This document shows, piece after piece, positions 19,636 to 28,345 of a DNA stretch of 64,000 nt. Under the pieces are notes generated by a model. It was not told where the DNA came from and searched no databases. It saw only the letters and a list, made by a program, of their open reading frames with translations. Within the stretch, counting starts at the first letter, position 1; every line of letters begins with the position of its first letter. The translations under genes were made by a program, and so were the position numbers. This DNA is from an uncultured Cedecea sp. (GTDB lineage: Bacteria; Pseudomonadota; Gammaproteobacteria; Enterobacterales; Enterobacteriaceae): NCBI RefSeq assembly GCF_947498825.1, contig NZ_CANMLV010000007.1:62001-126000 (forward strand), given 5' to 3'.

Positions 19636-19652
19636 TGTTGCGACTCGCAACA
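19636..19652. promoter_or_regulatory. Palindromic upstream activator site
   Basis: TGTTGCGA-C-TCGCAACA is a perfect 8-bp inverted repeat around one base, about 110-120 bp upstream of the aldB -24 element, the usual distance for an enhancer-binding protein. A related half, GTCGCAACAC, recurs at 19678-19687 near the activator gene. Most likely binding sites for the divergent AcoR-like activator. Confidence 0.65.
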
Positions 19653-19711
19653 TTAAAAACACCCAACCGCTACAATGTCGCAACACTTTCGAGCTCGTTC
19701 GGAGATTGTTA

Positions 19712-21493
19712 ATGTTGGGAAATCAGTCCGTTGCCAGTACACCTGAAATAGCGTTAACCCCGTTACTGAATGATTCCTGGCTTCGTAGTCAGCTATATGG
19801 CCTGGATCCAAAAGCAGGAGATTTGCCACGCATTCCTCATAATGAACTGGCTGATAAACTCGCGAACAATACCAGTCTGCAGCAATTTGCCCAGCCCGTA
19901 GTAAAGGCACTGGCAGAGAAAATTGCCGCCAAACAGTCTGTTGTGGTGCTGTCAGATGCCAGTGGTTTAGTGCTGAATAATTTTGGCGATCTCAGCGCGC
20001 TGCAAAAAGTACAACGCTTTGCTCTGGCGCCCGGCAATTTATGGAGCGAATGTGGGCGCGGAACTAATGCTATCGGTACCTCGCTGGCTATCGCCGATGG
20101 CTGTGAAATTTTTGCCCATCAGCACTATCTCACCAGTAATCAGGATTTATACTGTGCAGCAATGACGCTCCAGGCACCAAATGGACAAATTGCAGGCGTG
20201 CTGGATATCTCCGGACCCGCTCATTATTCCCACCCTTATACACTCTCCTGGGTCAAAGACGCAGCCAAGCAGATTGAGTATCTGTGGATGAAACAGAGTC
20301 TGCAGCCCGATCAATGGCTAATGAGTTTACATCCTCAGCCACAAGGCATTGATAGTATTGACGAGCTGTTACTGATATTTTCCGACAATGTGTTAATCTC
20401 TGCTAATCGCACTGCTATCCGGGAGCTTAATTTACGCCTCGATCAGTTTGGTTCTCTCACTTTTCAGCAATTATTCCCGCTGTGTAAACAAGCGGCTACT
20501 CCTGTCCCTCTCCCGCTGACAACCAGACAGCAACAACAGTACTATTTTCGTTTGCGTGAACCTCTGCGTAATATTCATCCCGTTGTCAGACCGCCCGTTG
20601 ATACCTTCCCCCTACAAAACGAAAACGATAAAATGGTTCGGTTGCTTAACGCAGGGATTTCTCTTTGTATTCAAGGCGAAACAGGAACCGGAAAAGAGTT
20701 TGTCAGTCGTCGGTTACATCAGCAAAGCCGCTGGTATCGGGGTGAATTTGTGGCTATCAACTGCGCTGCCATTCCTGAATCATTGATTGAGTCTGAGCTA
20801 TTCGGTTATCAGCCGGGAGCTTTTACTGGCGCCAGTAAAAATGGTTATATCGGTAAAATACGTGAGGCAGACGGAGGCGTACTATTTCTTGATGAGATCG
20901 GTGATATGCCCTTTGCGCTTCAGACACGTTTGCTGCGTGTATTACAGGAAAAAGAAGTCGCACCTTTAGGCTCCAGTCAAAGCTGGTCGGTTGATTTTGC
21001 CGTTATCTGCGCCAGTCATCGTAATTTAGCGCAATTAGTGGCTAACGGTGAATTCCGGGAGGACTTACTGTACCGTTTGCAGGAGTTTTCACTCACCCTG
21101 CCCCCGTTACGTGAATGGCCCGCACCCCAGGCTTTTATTTTGCAATTGTGGCAAGAAATGGGAGGTGCCCGGAGGGGGATTCAGCTAATGCCAGAGTTGT
21201 CAGAACAGCTTGCACAGTATCCCTGGCCCGGCAATATTCGACAACTCCGTAGTTTACTTAAAGTCTTGCTTGCTTTAGCTGACGATAACGAGCAGCTGGA
21301 TTGCAGTTGCCTGCCTGAACAATTTCAGTCAGCACCACAGGAAGAATCACTCTCCATTCGTCAACGACATGATGAGGCTTTAATCGCTGAGACCTTAAAG
21401 CGCTTTAAAGGGAATATCAGTAAAGCCGCACAAGCGTTAGGGGTCGCCCGCAGTACTCTCTATCGGCGCGGAATAAAAACAAAAACACAATAA
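19712..21493 (+). CDS. acoR: Sigma-54-dependent AcoR-like activator
   Basis: Enhancer-binding protein of about 593 residues. An N-terminal GAF-like sensor (about 60-195, including GRGTNAIGTSLA) is followed by a PAS-like stretch (about 215-290), an AAA+ domain with Walker A GETGTGKE, the sigma-54 contact loop GAFTGA, Walker B GGVLFLDEIGD, and a Fis-type helix-turn-helix at the C-terminus (NISKAAQALGVARSTLYRRG). The frame opens with TTG at 19706, but the ATG at 19712 has a well-placed CGGAG site. It is divergent from aldB, whose promoter is sigma-54 type, so it very probably activates aldB in response to an aldehyde- or alcohol-related signal. The acoR name is by similarity. Confidence 0.85.
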   Translation: MLGNQSVASTPEIALTPLLNDSWLRSQLYGLDPKAGDLPRIPHNELADKLANNTSLQQFAQPVVKALAEKIAAKQSVVVLSDASGLVLNNFGDLSALQKVQRFALAPGNLWSECGRGTNAIGTSLAIADGCEIFAHQHYLTSNQDLYCAAMTLQAPNGQIAGVLDISGPAHYSHPYTLSWVKDAAKQIEYLWMKQSLQPDQWLMSLHPQPQGIDSIDELLLIFSDNVLISANRTAIRELNLRLDQFGSLTFQQLFPLCKQAATPVPLPLTTRQQQQYYFRLREPLRNIHPVVRPPVDTFPLQNENDKMVRLLNAGISLCIQGETGTGKEFVSRRLHQQSRWYRGEFVAINCAAIPESLIESELFGYQPGAFTGASKNGYIGKIREADGGVLFLDEIGDMPFALQTRLLRVLQEKEVAPLGSSQSWSVDFAVICASHRNLAQLVANGEFREDLLYRLQEFSLTLPPLREWPAPQAFILQLWQEMGGARRGIQLMPELSEQLAQYPWPGNIRQLRSLLKVLLALADDNEQLDCSCLPEQFQSAPQEESLSIRQRHDEALIAETLKRFKGNISKAAQALGVARSTLYRRGIKTKTQ

Positions 21494-21589
21494 AATCAGC
21501 CGGTAAAAACAATGCCGTGCGTAAAAAATGACGAAAACCAAAAACACTCACAAAACGAGATAAAGTACATGACGGATAGCGATTTTTTT

Positions 21590-22042
21590 CTATGTCTGCG
21601 TCAATGGAATACGCATTAACTCGCTCAGGGTATGTCGGTTACGTACAGCATCAGCAAGCGTGTATTGATTTAAATGCTGGATAAATACCTGCATGGCATC
21701 TTGCAGCATACCGTTTAAATTACAGTGATTAATCAACGGGCAGACGGGTCCATAGCAGTTAACGATATATTTTGATTCATCAGCCCGCTCTTCCAGAGTC
21801 TGGATTATTTCACCCAGACGATACTCCTTCAAATCTTTCGCCAGGTAAATACCACCGTTACGACCTCTTACGGTATGGATCCACCCTTGCTGCCCCATAA
21901 AATGTACCACTTTTACCAGGTGGTTAACGGAGACCTGAAGTTCACCGGCCGTCTGGCTGATAGTAAAAGGGGTTTCACGAGCCGGTTGTGTCAGGAAAAT
22001 AAGTGTCCGCAAGCCAAGATCGGTAAACTGGTGAAGTTTCAT
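21590..22042 (-). CDS. nsrR: Nitric-oxide-sensing repressor NsrR (Rrf2 family)
   Basis: 150-residue Rrf2 regulator: HTH at TISQTAGELQVSVNHLVKVV, wing VRGRNGGIYLAKDLKEYRLG, and three cysteines spaced C-X4-C-X5-C (NCYGPVCPLINHC), the iron-sulphur ligand pattern of NsrR. The cluster reacts with NO and repression is lifted. It lies beside hmp, the classical NsrR target, whose upstream region carries an NsrR operator. It is about ten residues longer than E. coli NsrR (141), partly by an insertion before the first Cys. In E. coli nsrR is elsewhere, upstream of rnr. Confidence 0.82.
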   Translation of the reverse strand: MKLHQFTDLGLRTLIFLTQPARETPFTISQTAGELQVSVNHLVKVVHFMGQQGWIHTVRGRNGGIYLAKDLKEYRLGEIIQTLEERADESKYIVNCYGPVCPLINHCNLNGMLQDAMQVFIQHLNQYTLADAVRNRHTLSELMRIPLTQT

Positions 22043-22124
22043 TAGGTCCTCGTTATACCAGGGGAATATACTTTTCCCCCGGCGATTAACTCAACATATG
22101 CTATTCCCGAAATACCTCAAATCT

Positions 22125-22222
22125 GCCCGTCATACATCAATTTCCTGTGAGTGACGGATCAACAGGTTGCGTTGGTCAAACCCAGACGTTTTGTCCTGCA
22201 GCTTGAATTATTTGGGGTATAA
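22125..22222. repeat. Palindromic miniature repeat, copy 1
   Basis: About 98 bp between nsrR and hmp. Its left end (CCCGTCATACATCAATTTCC) and right end (GCTTGAATTATTTGGGGTAT) match the two ends of the copies at 28101-28170 and 42911-43047. The interior differs. Non-coding, resembles ERIC/MITE-like intergenic repeats of enterics. Confidence 0.55.
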
Positions 22223-22270
22223 ATTAAACAACTTTAACTATTCAGGGTTATAGCCAATGCCTGCATTATA

Positions 22271-23503
22271 TTACAGTTTTACTCCCCCAGTCCCGAATGC
22301 TTCACTATGAATTTGCTGTTGCGGAATGCCACGAGCCAGTAAGGCGGCATTCTGTAGCTGCATAAAGGGGAGCGGGCCGCAAAGATAGTAGTCTGCATCT
22401 TTCGGGAGTAGCGCTTCCGGAACCTGTTGTAAATCCAGGCGACCTTGATACTGGTAGTCTTTACCCAGGACTTCCCCCTGAGTGACTGACTCATAAGCAG
22501 TATAAGTATACAAGCGTGGGTTTTGCTCTTTTAAAGCATCCACATCTTTACGCATCGCATGCACATCAGGGTGACGTGCCGCATGAATAAAACTTATTTG
22601 TCTGGCAGGTGTTTTATCCGTTTTTTCATGTGAGATAAGCTGGTTTAGCATCGCTATCATCGGTGTAAGACCGATTCCGGCGCTAATCAGTACATTATTG
22701 TTATCCTGATTAACCAGGAAGAAATTCCCGGTGGGGGCGCTGGCTTCAATCACATCCCCTTCATTAATCACATTATGCAATGTTGATGAAACATAACCGG
22801 GATCCTGCCCTTCGAGATGAGCATCCTCACGTTTCACTGATATACGCAGATATTTACCCGATGGTTTATCTGACAGGCTGTACTGACGTGGCTGTTTGAT
22901 GCCGAGTTCAGGGACAGTTACTCGCACAGTAATATACTGTCCTGGCTGATAAACTGGCAGCGCTTGTTTATCTTTCGGCACCAGATAAAACGACGTAATC
23001 TCAGCGTTTTCTTGTTCTTTGCGCTCAACGACAAATTCACGCCAGCCCAGCCAGCTACCTTGCGTCGCTTGTTGCTGCTGATAAAGTGATTTTTCGGTTT
23101 CAATAAATAAATCAGCCAGTTGCTGATAGGCAATGCCCCAGGCAACAATCAGTTCGTCATCCATCGGAATACTCAGCACTTCGCTGATGGAATGCAGTAA
23201 ATTTTCACCGACAATCGCATAGTCAGGAGCTTGAATATTTAAACTCACATGTTTATGGCAGATAAGCTCAACGGCCGGAGCAAGCACTGAAGGATCATCA
23301 ATATTTTCCGCATAAGCTAACACCGCCCCCGCCAGAGCACGTGCTTGTGCCCCACTACGCTGATGCCCAAGGTTAAAGGTCTCTTTAAGATCCGGGTTAT
23401 TACCCAGCATACGTTTATAAAAATAATCAGTCAGAGCGGCACCGCTCTCTTTTAATACCGGGACAGTGGCTTTTACCAGCTCTTTCTGCTTTGAGGTTAA
23501 CAT
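22271..23503 (-). CDS. hmp: Flavohemoglobin, nitric oxide dioxygenase
   Basis: Converts NO and O2 to nitrate with NAD(P)H in the cytoplasm. 410 residues (E. coli Hmp 396). The N-terminal globin domain (about 1-140) keeps the distal Tyr/Gln region and the proximal-His segment ICHKHVSLNIQ near 81-91. The FAD domain (about 155-265) has the RQYSLSDKPSGKYLRISVKR signature and the NAD domain ISAGIGLTPMIAML and YYLCGPLPFM, with C-terminal SEAFGTGG. A strong NsrR operator lies just upstream, and nsrR lies downstream on the same strand. Confidence 0.95.
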   Translation of the reverse strand: MLTSKQKELVKATVPVLKESGAALTDYFYKRMLGNNPDLKETFNLGHQRSGAQARALAGAVLAYAENIDDPSVLAPAVELICHKHVSLNIQAPDYAIVGENLLHSISEVLSIPMDDELIVAWGIAYQQLADLFIETEKSLYQQQQATQGSWLGWREFVVERKEQENAEITSFYLVPKDKQALPVYQPGQYITVRVTVPELGIKQPRQYSLSDKPSGKYLRISVKREDAHLEGQDPGYVSSTLHNVINEGDVIEASAPTGNFFLVNQDNNNVLISAGIGLTPMIAMLNQLISHEKTDKTPARQISFIHAARHPDVHAMRKDVDALKEQNPRLYTYTAYESVTQGEVLGKDYQYQGRLDLQQVPEALLPKDADYYLCGPLPFMQLQNAALLARGIPQQQIHSEAFGTGGVKL

Positions 23504-23524
23504 CGTTTTCTTTCCTCTCTCTTA

Positions 23525-23547
23525 AAGATGCATTTAAAATACACATT
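23525..23547. promoter_or_regulatory. NsrR operator of hmp
   Basis: The 23-bp near-palindrome starting AAGATGCATTTAAAATACAC fits the NsrR consensus (AAnATGCATTTnAAATGCATnTT) at nearly every position. It lies 22 bp upstream of the hmp start codon, where it would occlude the promoter until NO is present. Confidence 0.82.
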
Positions 23548-23787
23548 TATTCAGACGCTGACAATTCCTTTGTTATATTATGGGTTTTAGCCTGGTTATC
23601 AGCAGGAAAAAGATCTTCTGAAACATTCCCGAATGCGTTACCAGAGAAGTTCGCACTGGGTGTTTAAAGGTGACTTCTGCAAAACATAAAACCGCGCCAA
23701 CGGAAGCTGGCATTGATCGCCATCAACAAGAACCATTAGTATGATGTAACTAATAAACCATTAAAAAAGGGCTAAAACGCCCCAATA

Positions 23788-24579
23788 TCATTCAGCTGAA
23801 AGATAACCTTCTTGCAAAATCAACAAGTTATCCGGCTTGACATAAATCACCCCTTCTCCCGGCACATCTATTTCTGCAATCATAAACAGTGCCAGGGTTG
23901 TGAGCAGCGGCAAGGTTATAATCAGTGAGTTTCGCCCGCGCAACCCCCGAATATTATGACCTATCAAGTAGTTAGCTGCGACAGAGAAGATTATCAACAA
24001 TAACCAGGCCGCGCCTGGAATTTGATCCCGCCATCCAGCCGTTGTTCTGGCCTGGGTGTTGTACAGCTCGGTATAAGAGCTTAATACCAGGCTAAATCCG
24101 TTAACGGTACTGGTTTTAGCTTCATTTTTGGCGATGTCCCACAATGTTTTCTGAATAGCGATCGATTGATTCTGTAATGGCTGGGAATAGATGTGCGTGC
24201 CCGAGTTAAAAAAAGCAATACGCGTACTGAGATATTGCTGCAGTAATGGGTAGGCTTGTTGCTGACTTTCTGTAGTAAGCATCGCGGTATTTTGCACCGC
24301 ATTGGCAATAGCAATGGCTTCTTGCTCTTCTGTCTGTTCCCGGGCGTTATATCCTCCAATCGCTATGGACAGAATAAATCCCATCAATAAAAAAAGTAAT
24401 GATAATAAGGCGCCAAGAATGATTTTTGCCTCATCATTTGCGATATCGTCACCGGGGTGTTTTTTTTTAAACAGACACTTCCCGACAACAGAAGAGCCTA
24501 GCATTAATAAAAATATCGCTACAAAAAGTACGACAGAATTCATAGCAACAACATTTAAAATGCTTTCAGTAATATTCAT
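23788..24579 (-). CDS. DUF4239 (bestrophin-like) membrane protein
   Basis: 263 residues with a family layout: two N-terminal helices (about 12-32 and 54-75, LLSLLFLLMGFILSIAIGGY), a soluble loop starting NAREQTEEQEAIAIANA, and two C-terminal helices (about 190-210 and 220-240). The YNAREQTEEQEA-type motif after helix 2 is typical of DUF4239. Sometimes described as bestrophin-like, but no transport function is established. Stand-alone gene. No regulator evident. Confidence 0.75.
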   Translation of the reverse strand: MNITESILNVVAMNSVVLFVAIFLLMLGSSVVGKCLFKKKHPGDDIANDEAKIILGALLSLLFLLMGFILSIAIGGYNAREQTEEQEAIAIANAVQNTAMLTTESQQQAYPLLQQYLSTRIAFFNSGTHIYSQPLQNQSIAIQKTLWDIAKNEAKTSTVNGFSLVLSSYTELYNTQARTTAGWRDQIPGAAWLLLIIFSVAANYLIGHNIRGLRGRNSLIITLPLLTTLALFMIAEIDVPGEGVIYVKPDNLLILQEGYLSAE

Positions 24580-24645
24580 TTTTAAATTTCACTCTGTCAT
24601 CTGACGAGAAGGAATAACCCTTAAAATATTGTCACGATTGATGCG

Positions 24646-25719
24646 TTATTCAAGCTTCAGATACCACTCTTCAGTCGGGGTATTTTTATCAAAAACCTGT
24701 CCCTGAAGGGGCGTTAACGTCTGTATTCCCTTTTTACGCAGCAGAGGAATACTACGCCGTACCGGTTCACTCCAGGGATGAAAAGCCATGGTATAAGCTC
24801 CCCAGTGAACAGGCACCACACGATGAGCCTGCAAGTCTTCTGCTGCCTGAACGGTCAGCTCCGGCGTCATATGATTATTCGGCCAGCGTCTGTCGTACTG
24901 CCCGTTCTCAATAAAAGCAAGACTGATATTGGGAAAGCGGCGGGCAATTTCAGCAAAATGGAAGCCATAGGTGGAGTCTCCGCTATAATATATCGTGTCA
25001 TCAGCCTGCTGAATAATATATCCCCCCCAAAAACTCTTATCGGTATCACGCAAACCACGACCGGTATTATGCCATGCGGGTACCAGAGTATAGCTAACGT
25101 TTTGATAATTCAGTGACTGCCACCACTCGAGTTCGGTAATATTTTCAGCCCGTATCCCCAACGGGGTAAGATATTCCCCCACGCCAAGAGGAACAATGAA
25201 ACGCGTCGACGTTCCGGCGAATTGCTTGAGTGTTTTTTCTTCCAGATGGTCATAATGGTTATGTGATAGCAATATCATATTCACCTGGGGCCATTCATTC
25301 AGAGGCGCTGCGGGTTCTTGAAAGCGTCGCATATTCACGACTAAAGGTGAAACTGACTTACCCAGTACTGGATCAACTGCCACGGTTTGTTGTCCGACTC
25401 TCATCAGTAATGTGGAGTGACCAAACCAGATAAAACGATTGATATTGTCATTCTGAAGAAACAGCGGCCAGTCTGGTGTTATTGTTGGCAACGGTTTCTT
25501 CGGTCCATATTGACTCAGGCCCTGCAACATTTCTAATAATGCCGATATACCGTCTCTGAATGCGACTCCGCTCATTGGCTGTGGATTAACAAATCGGCCT
25601 TTTTCTTTATTAAAGTGAGGGCTTTCCGGGTATCCTGGAAAAGTACGCGACAATCGTGCTGCACACGCCGCAGGAATGGCCAGAACACGGGCAATAATCC
25701 ATTTGTAAAGTCGTGTCAT
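24646..25719 (-). CDS. Metallo-beta-lactamase-fold hydrolase (NAPE-PLD/RomA type)
   Basis: 357 residues with the zinc motif SHNHYDHLE (HxHxDH) near 155, a later metal His region, the bridging Asp in YYSGDSTYG and the final His in VVPVHWGAY. FIWFGHSTLLMRVGQQTVAVDPVLG near 95-120 is the opening strand set. This is the branch that includes N-acylphosphatidylethanolamine phospholipase D and Klebsiella RomA. A hydrophobic N-terminus (IIARVLAIPAACAARL) may anchor or export it. Substrate unknown. Independent of its neighbours by spacing. Confidence 0.8.
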   Translation of the reverse strand: MTRLYKWIIARVLAIPAACAARLSRTFPGYPESPHFNKEKGRFVNPQPMSGVAFRDGISALLEMLQGLSQYGPKKPLPTITPDWPLFLQNDNINRFIWFGHSTLLMRVGQQTVAVDPVLGKSVSPLVVNMRRFQEPAAPLNEWPQVNMILLSHNHYDHLEEKTLKQFAGTSTRFIVPLGVGEYLTPLGIRAENITELEWWQSLNYQNVSYTLVPAWHNTGRGLRDTDKSFWGGYIIQQADDTIYYSGDSTYGFHFAEIARRFPNISLAFIENGQYDRRWPNNHMTPELTVQAAEDLQAHRVVPVHWGAYTMAFHPWSEPVRRSIPLLRKKGIQTLTPLQGQVFDKNTPTEEWYLKLE

Positions 25720-25830
25720 TTGTTTGAATCATCCGTTAAATAAGCCGTTCGGGGGAGAGGTCTGCTAAAAAATTATCGTGCCGGGATCTTAAACAGTCAC
25801 TCCCGTTACGCCAGCAGCGCTTTTATCAGA

Positions 25831-26010
25831 ATGATGTTAATAGCAATCAATAACAGAGTATATAGGCAGCGCACTTTAAGCGAGTTGAACGCGGCTGAGA
25901 TGTACATTGGCGGATGGCCGGGTGCAGGATATACTCATCGAGAGAGCGATCCCGTTAATGACAAGCGGCATAGCCCCATATTCAACGTTGAAAACTACAG
26001 GGCCATGTAA
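25831..26010 (+). pseudogene. Remnant of a DUF1294 membrane-protein gene
   Basis: A 59-codon frame contains LIAINNRVYRQRTLSELNAA followed by the diagnostic IGGWPGAGY; DUF1294 proteins carry an RTLHLLALLGGWPGALLA-type segment here. The lysine-rich and final membrane parts that should follow are scrambled and the hydrophobic residues of the helix are eroded. I read it as a decayed copy. Its end touches the convergent small monooxygenase gene. Confidence 0.4.
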
Positions 26011-26014
26011 TATA

Positions 26015-26302
26015 TCAGCGTGTTGTTTCGACGACTTCAACCAGACTTACCCAACCCGCCTTGATAAACGCATGGGTATGTGGCTGGGTGAAATGCTGTT
26101 GATGAGCAGCCTGGCTTTCATAATGCTCCCACAATATAAAGCATCGTGGTTGAATATTATCCTGTAACGCTAAAGCCTGATTACAGCCGGGCTCCTGTCG
26201 CACCTTCTGGCAATAGGTTTCAAGGGCTTGCTTTCCTTCTTCGACAGACCACTGTGAATTGACCAAAACTTTTGCCGTAATAAAATGTCCCGTATTATTC
26301 AT
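26015..26302 (-). CDS. Antibiotic biosynthesis monooxygenase (ABM) domain protein
   Basis: 95 residues forming one ferredoxin-like alpha+beta ABM domain. Recognisable blocks: an opening beta strand FITAKVLVN, a helix EEGKQALETYCQKVRQEPGC (the EPGC turn typical of YgiN-like quinol monooxygenases), LWEHYESQAAHQQHFTQPHT and a final strand. Members act on quinols or as signalling-molecule processing enzymes. The specific substrate is not predictable. Good ATG start preceded by AAGGAAT. Confidence 0.75.
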   Translation of the reverse strand: MNNTGHFITAKVLVNSQWSVEEGKQALETYCQKVRQEPGCNQALALQDNIQPRCFILWEHYESQAAHQQHFTQPHTHAFIKAGWVSLVEVVETTR

Positions 26303-27024
26303 ATTTATTCCTTATCATAGTAACGGTTAAATCGATGGAGCAGTTTCTATAAATCGATAACTCGTTTCTTGCAAAAAACGCCCCTCACCCATTGACTGAG
26401 GTGGTCTATTCTTAACAGACGATCGCGTTCTGTTATTTGTGTCTGTGACATAGCATCAAAATTTAACGCGCTTAACATAGATATATTAAATCACGCAGAT
26501 AAACATTTGACATCGCCTCAGTATTAAAATCATTAACAGGGACTGTATAAATTTTTATTATCTGCATATTGTACGTGCTGACAACTGATAACATTAAGCA
26601 CAATTAGCAACTTCGCTCCCACCAATAGCTCAGTTTTATATCTTTAGTTGTGACCATACAGCAATGCTGCGCGCACCTGAGAAACCATTTTTTCGCGATA
26701 AACGTCGCGCACAGGAGTCAGTTATGCCACTTTTGTGGCATCAGGTTCTTTGGCTACAGCCAGTATCTGTAACTACTACGACGATTCCCAACCACGTGAT
26801 GTATATTCAATTAATCAGAACCTTCTTTCTTGTGGTTTATGTCTCGTATGATGTAATATTTGATTAACGTTTTTATATCAAATGATATTGATAGTTTTTA
26901 CATTCTAATAGTGCAAGATGTCCACGTGTTATTGGCTTTCATCTGTAATGTCGTATCCAGGATAACGTATCGATAAATCTATTGATTTTTATCAAATACC
27001 TAACAAAGCAAAACAGAGTGAGAA
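26303..27024. other. 722-bp AT-rich non-coding region before the FUSC gene
   Basis: No ORF here is convincing on either strand. Base use becomes AT-rich towards the FUSC gene. It contains a short perfect hairpin, ATGCCAC-TTTT-GTGGCAT (26723-26740). This could be regulatory leader, a small RNA, or decayed DNA. Nothing identifies which. Confidence 0.45.
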
Positions 27025-28083
27025 ATGAACGTGATTCTGAAAAAAAAATCCCAAATTGCTAATGTTTCTCAAAGTCACTGGAGATGGGGGCGAGCTATTC
27101 GCGCCGCAGTAAGCATCTTTATCCCATTCATATACGGGTTGTTATCTAACGATATAATGACGGGTATGTGGATAGGTATGGGTTGTCTTATGATGATAAC
27201 AGGTGAAACGACAGGGACGTATCGTTATGTCTGTAGTCGAATGGTTCTCTCGGCTATTATTGGTTCCCTTGGTTATCTTGTTGGATATTTGAATGAATTG
27301 TCATGGAGCTTGGTGATTTTATCCATGATGTTTTTTGGTGCAGCATCTCAATTTTTAAGTCGTATTAATCATACGCTATCAATAGGAATGCTACAGTTCT
27401 TATTATTAGCATCCATTGCATTAGGTGTACCCTCCATAGAGAACTTCTGGAAACCCTCGATTCTGTATTTAGTCGGAACATTGCTATATATAATAATCTT
27501 GAGCCTGGAATTTTTGATACGCAATATAATCAGCAGTCCCGAAGATAAAAAAGATGAAACCCCTCCTCCTTCGGTTAATAAAGAACCTCCGCAGGCAAAA
27601 GAGTCGAAGTATATATCGGCGTGTACGCTCGCATTATGTCTTGGCGTTGCTTACAGCATGCATCTAATAGATAATAACCCTCATTGGTTTTGGATACCCT
27701 TAACGGTTGGCCTGGTTATTAAGCCTGACTTAGGTCCAATGCAGGCACGGGCGCCACAACGAATTATCGGCACTTTTTTCGGCGTTATCATCGGTGCTAT
27801 AGTATTGATTTTAATACCGAAAAATATTTATTTTGTAACTGTAATGTCTATATTTTCTTTTGTGTTACCTTGGGCTATGAGTCGCTCGTATGTTTTACAA
27901 GCTGTTTTTTTAACTCCGCTAATTTTATTATTGATAAATATTATCCAGCCTGGAAGTAATGACATAAACTATGCAGTACAACGCCTTATTGATACCATTA
28001 TAGGAGGAGGTATTGTTATGGTAGGTTATTATATTTCATGCTTTTTCCGGTGTATTGGTTCACGTTTTAAACTCTTTAATTAA
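27025..28083 (+). CDS. FUSC-family inner-membrane protein
   Basis: 352 residues with two sets of hydrophobic segments (about 25-165 and 195-345) separated by a charged, Pro-rich linker (SSPEDKKDETPPPSVNKEPP). The second half carries the FUSC signature HWFWIPLTVGLVIKPDLGPM followed by QARAPQRIIGTFFGVIIGA, known from fusaric-acid-resistance and YccS/AaeB proteins. The large cytoplasmic domain and the membrane-fusion and outer-membrane partners of efflux systems are absent. Codon use is AT-richer (many ATA) than neighbours, suggesting acquisition. RBS weak (GAGTGAG). Function unknown. Confidence 0.75.
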   Translation: MNVILKKKSQIANVSQSHWRWGRAIRAAVSIFIPFIYGLLSNDIMTGMWIGMGCLMMITGETTGTYRYVCSRMVLSAIIGSLGYLVGYLNELSWSLVILSMMFFGAASQFLSRINHTLSIGMLQFLLLASIALGVPSIENFWKPSILYLVGTLLYIIILSLEFLIRNIISSPEDKKDETPPPSVNKEPPQAKESKYISACTLALCLGVAYSMHLIDNNPHWFWIPLTVGLVIKPDLGPMQARAPQRIIGTFFGVIIGAIVLILIPKNIYFVTVMSIFSFVLPWAMSRSYVLQAVFLTPLILLLINIIQPGSNDINYAVQRLIDTIIGGGIVMVGYYISCFFRCIGSRFKLFN

Positions 28084-28100
28084 GGCTAAAGTTAGGACTG

Positions 28101-28170
28101 TATCCAAAATAATTCGAGTTGCTTGTCTCACGCACACAACGTGCAAGCAACTTGAAATATGACGGGTATA
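28101..28170. repeat. Palindromic miniature repeat, copy 2 (compact)
   Basis: A 70-bp element with ends TATCCAAAATAATTCGAGTT and, at the right, CAACTTGAAATATGACGGGT. It can fold on itself over most of its length (TTGCTTG with CAAGCAA in the middle). Opposite orientation to the copies at 22125 and 42911. Confidence 0.65.
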
Positions 28171-28345
28171 TACCAACACAATAGATAACGGAATAGCTAT
28201 TGATACTCAATGCCTGCGCGATAAGCATGGCCCCCAATTGTTCTCTGTTAACCATAGAGGGCATGTGTCTTGCGCTGTTCATTTTAGTCCGTAATAGCAG
28301 GTCCTCTTCAAAACCGCAAAATCCTTCAGATCTCGACGAAGAGAC

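Noticed and set aside
26664-26867. 67-codon frame before the FUSC gene
   Set aside because: It resembles no protein I know, contains a palindrome and has no ribosome site. Its hydrophobic end looks like AT-rich chance sequence.
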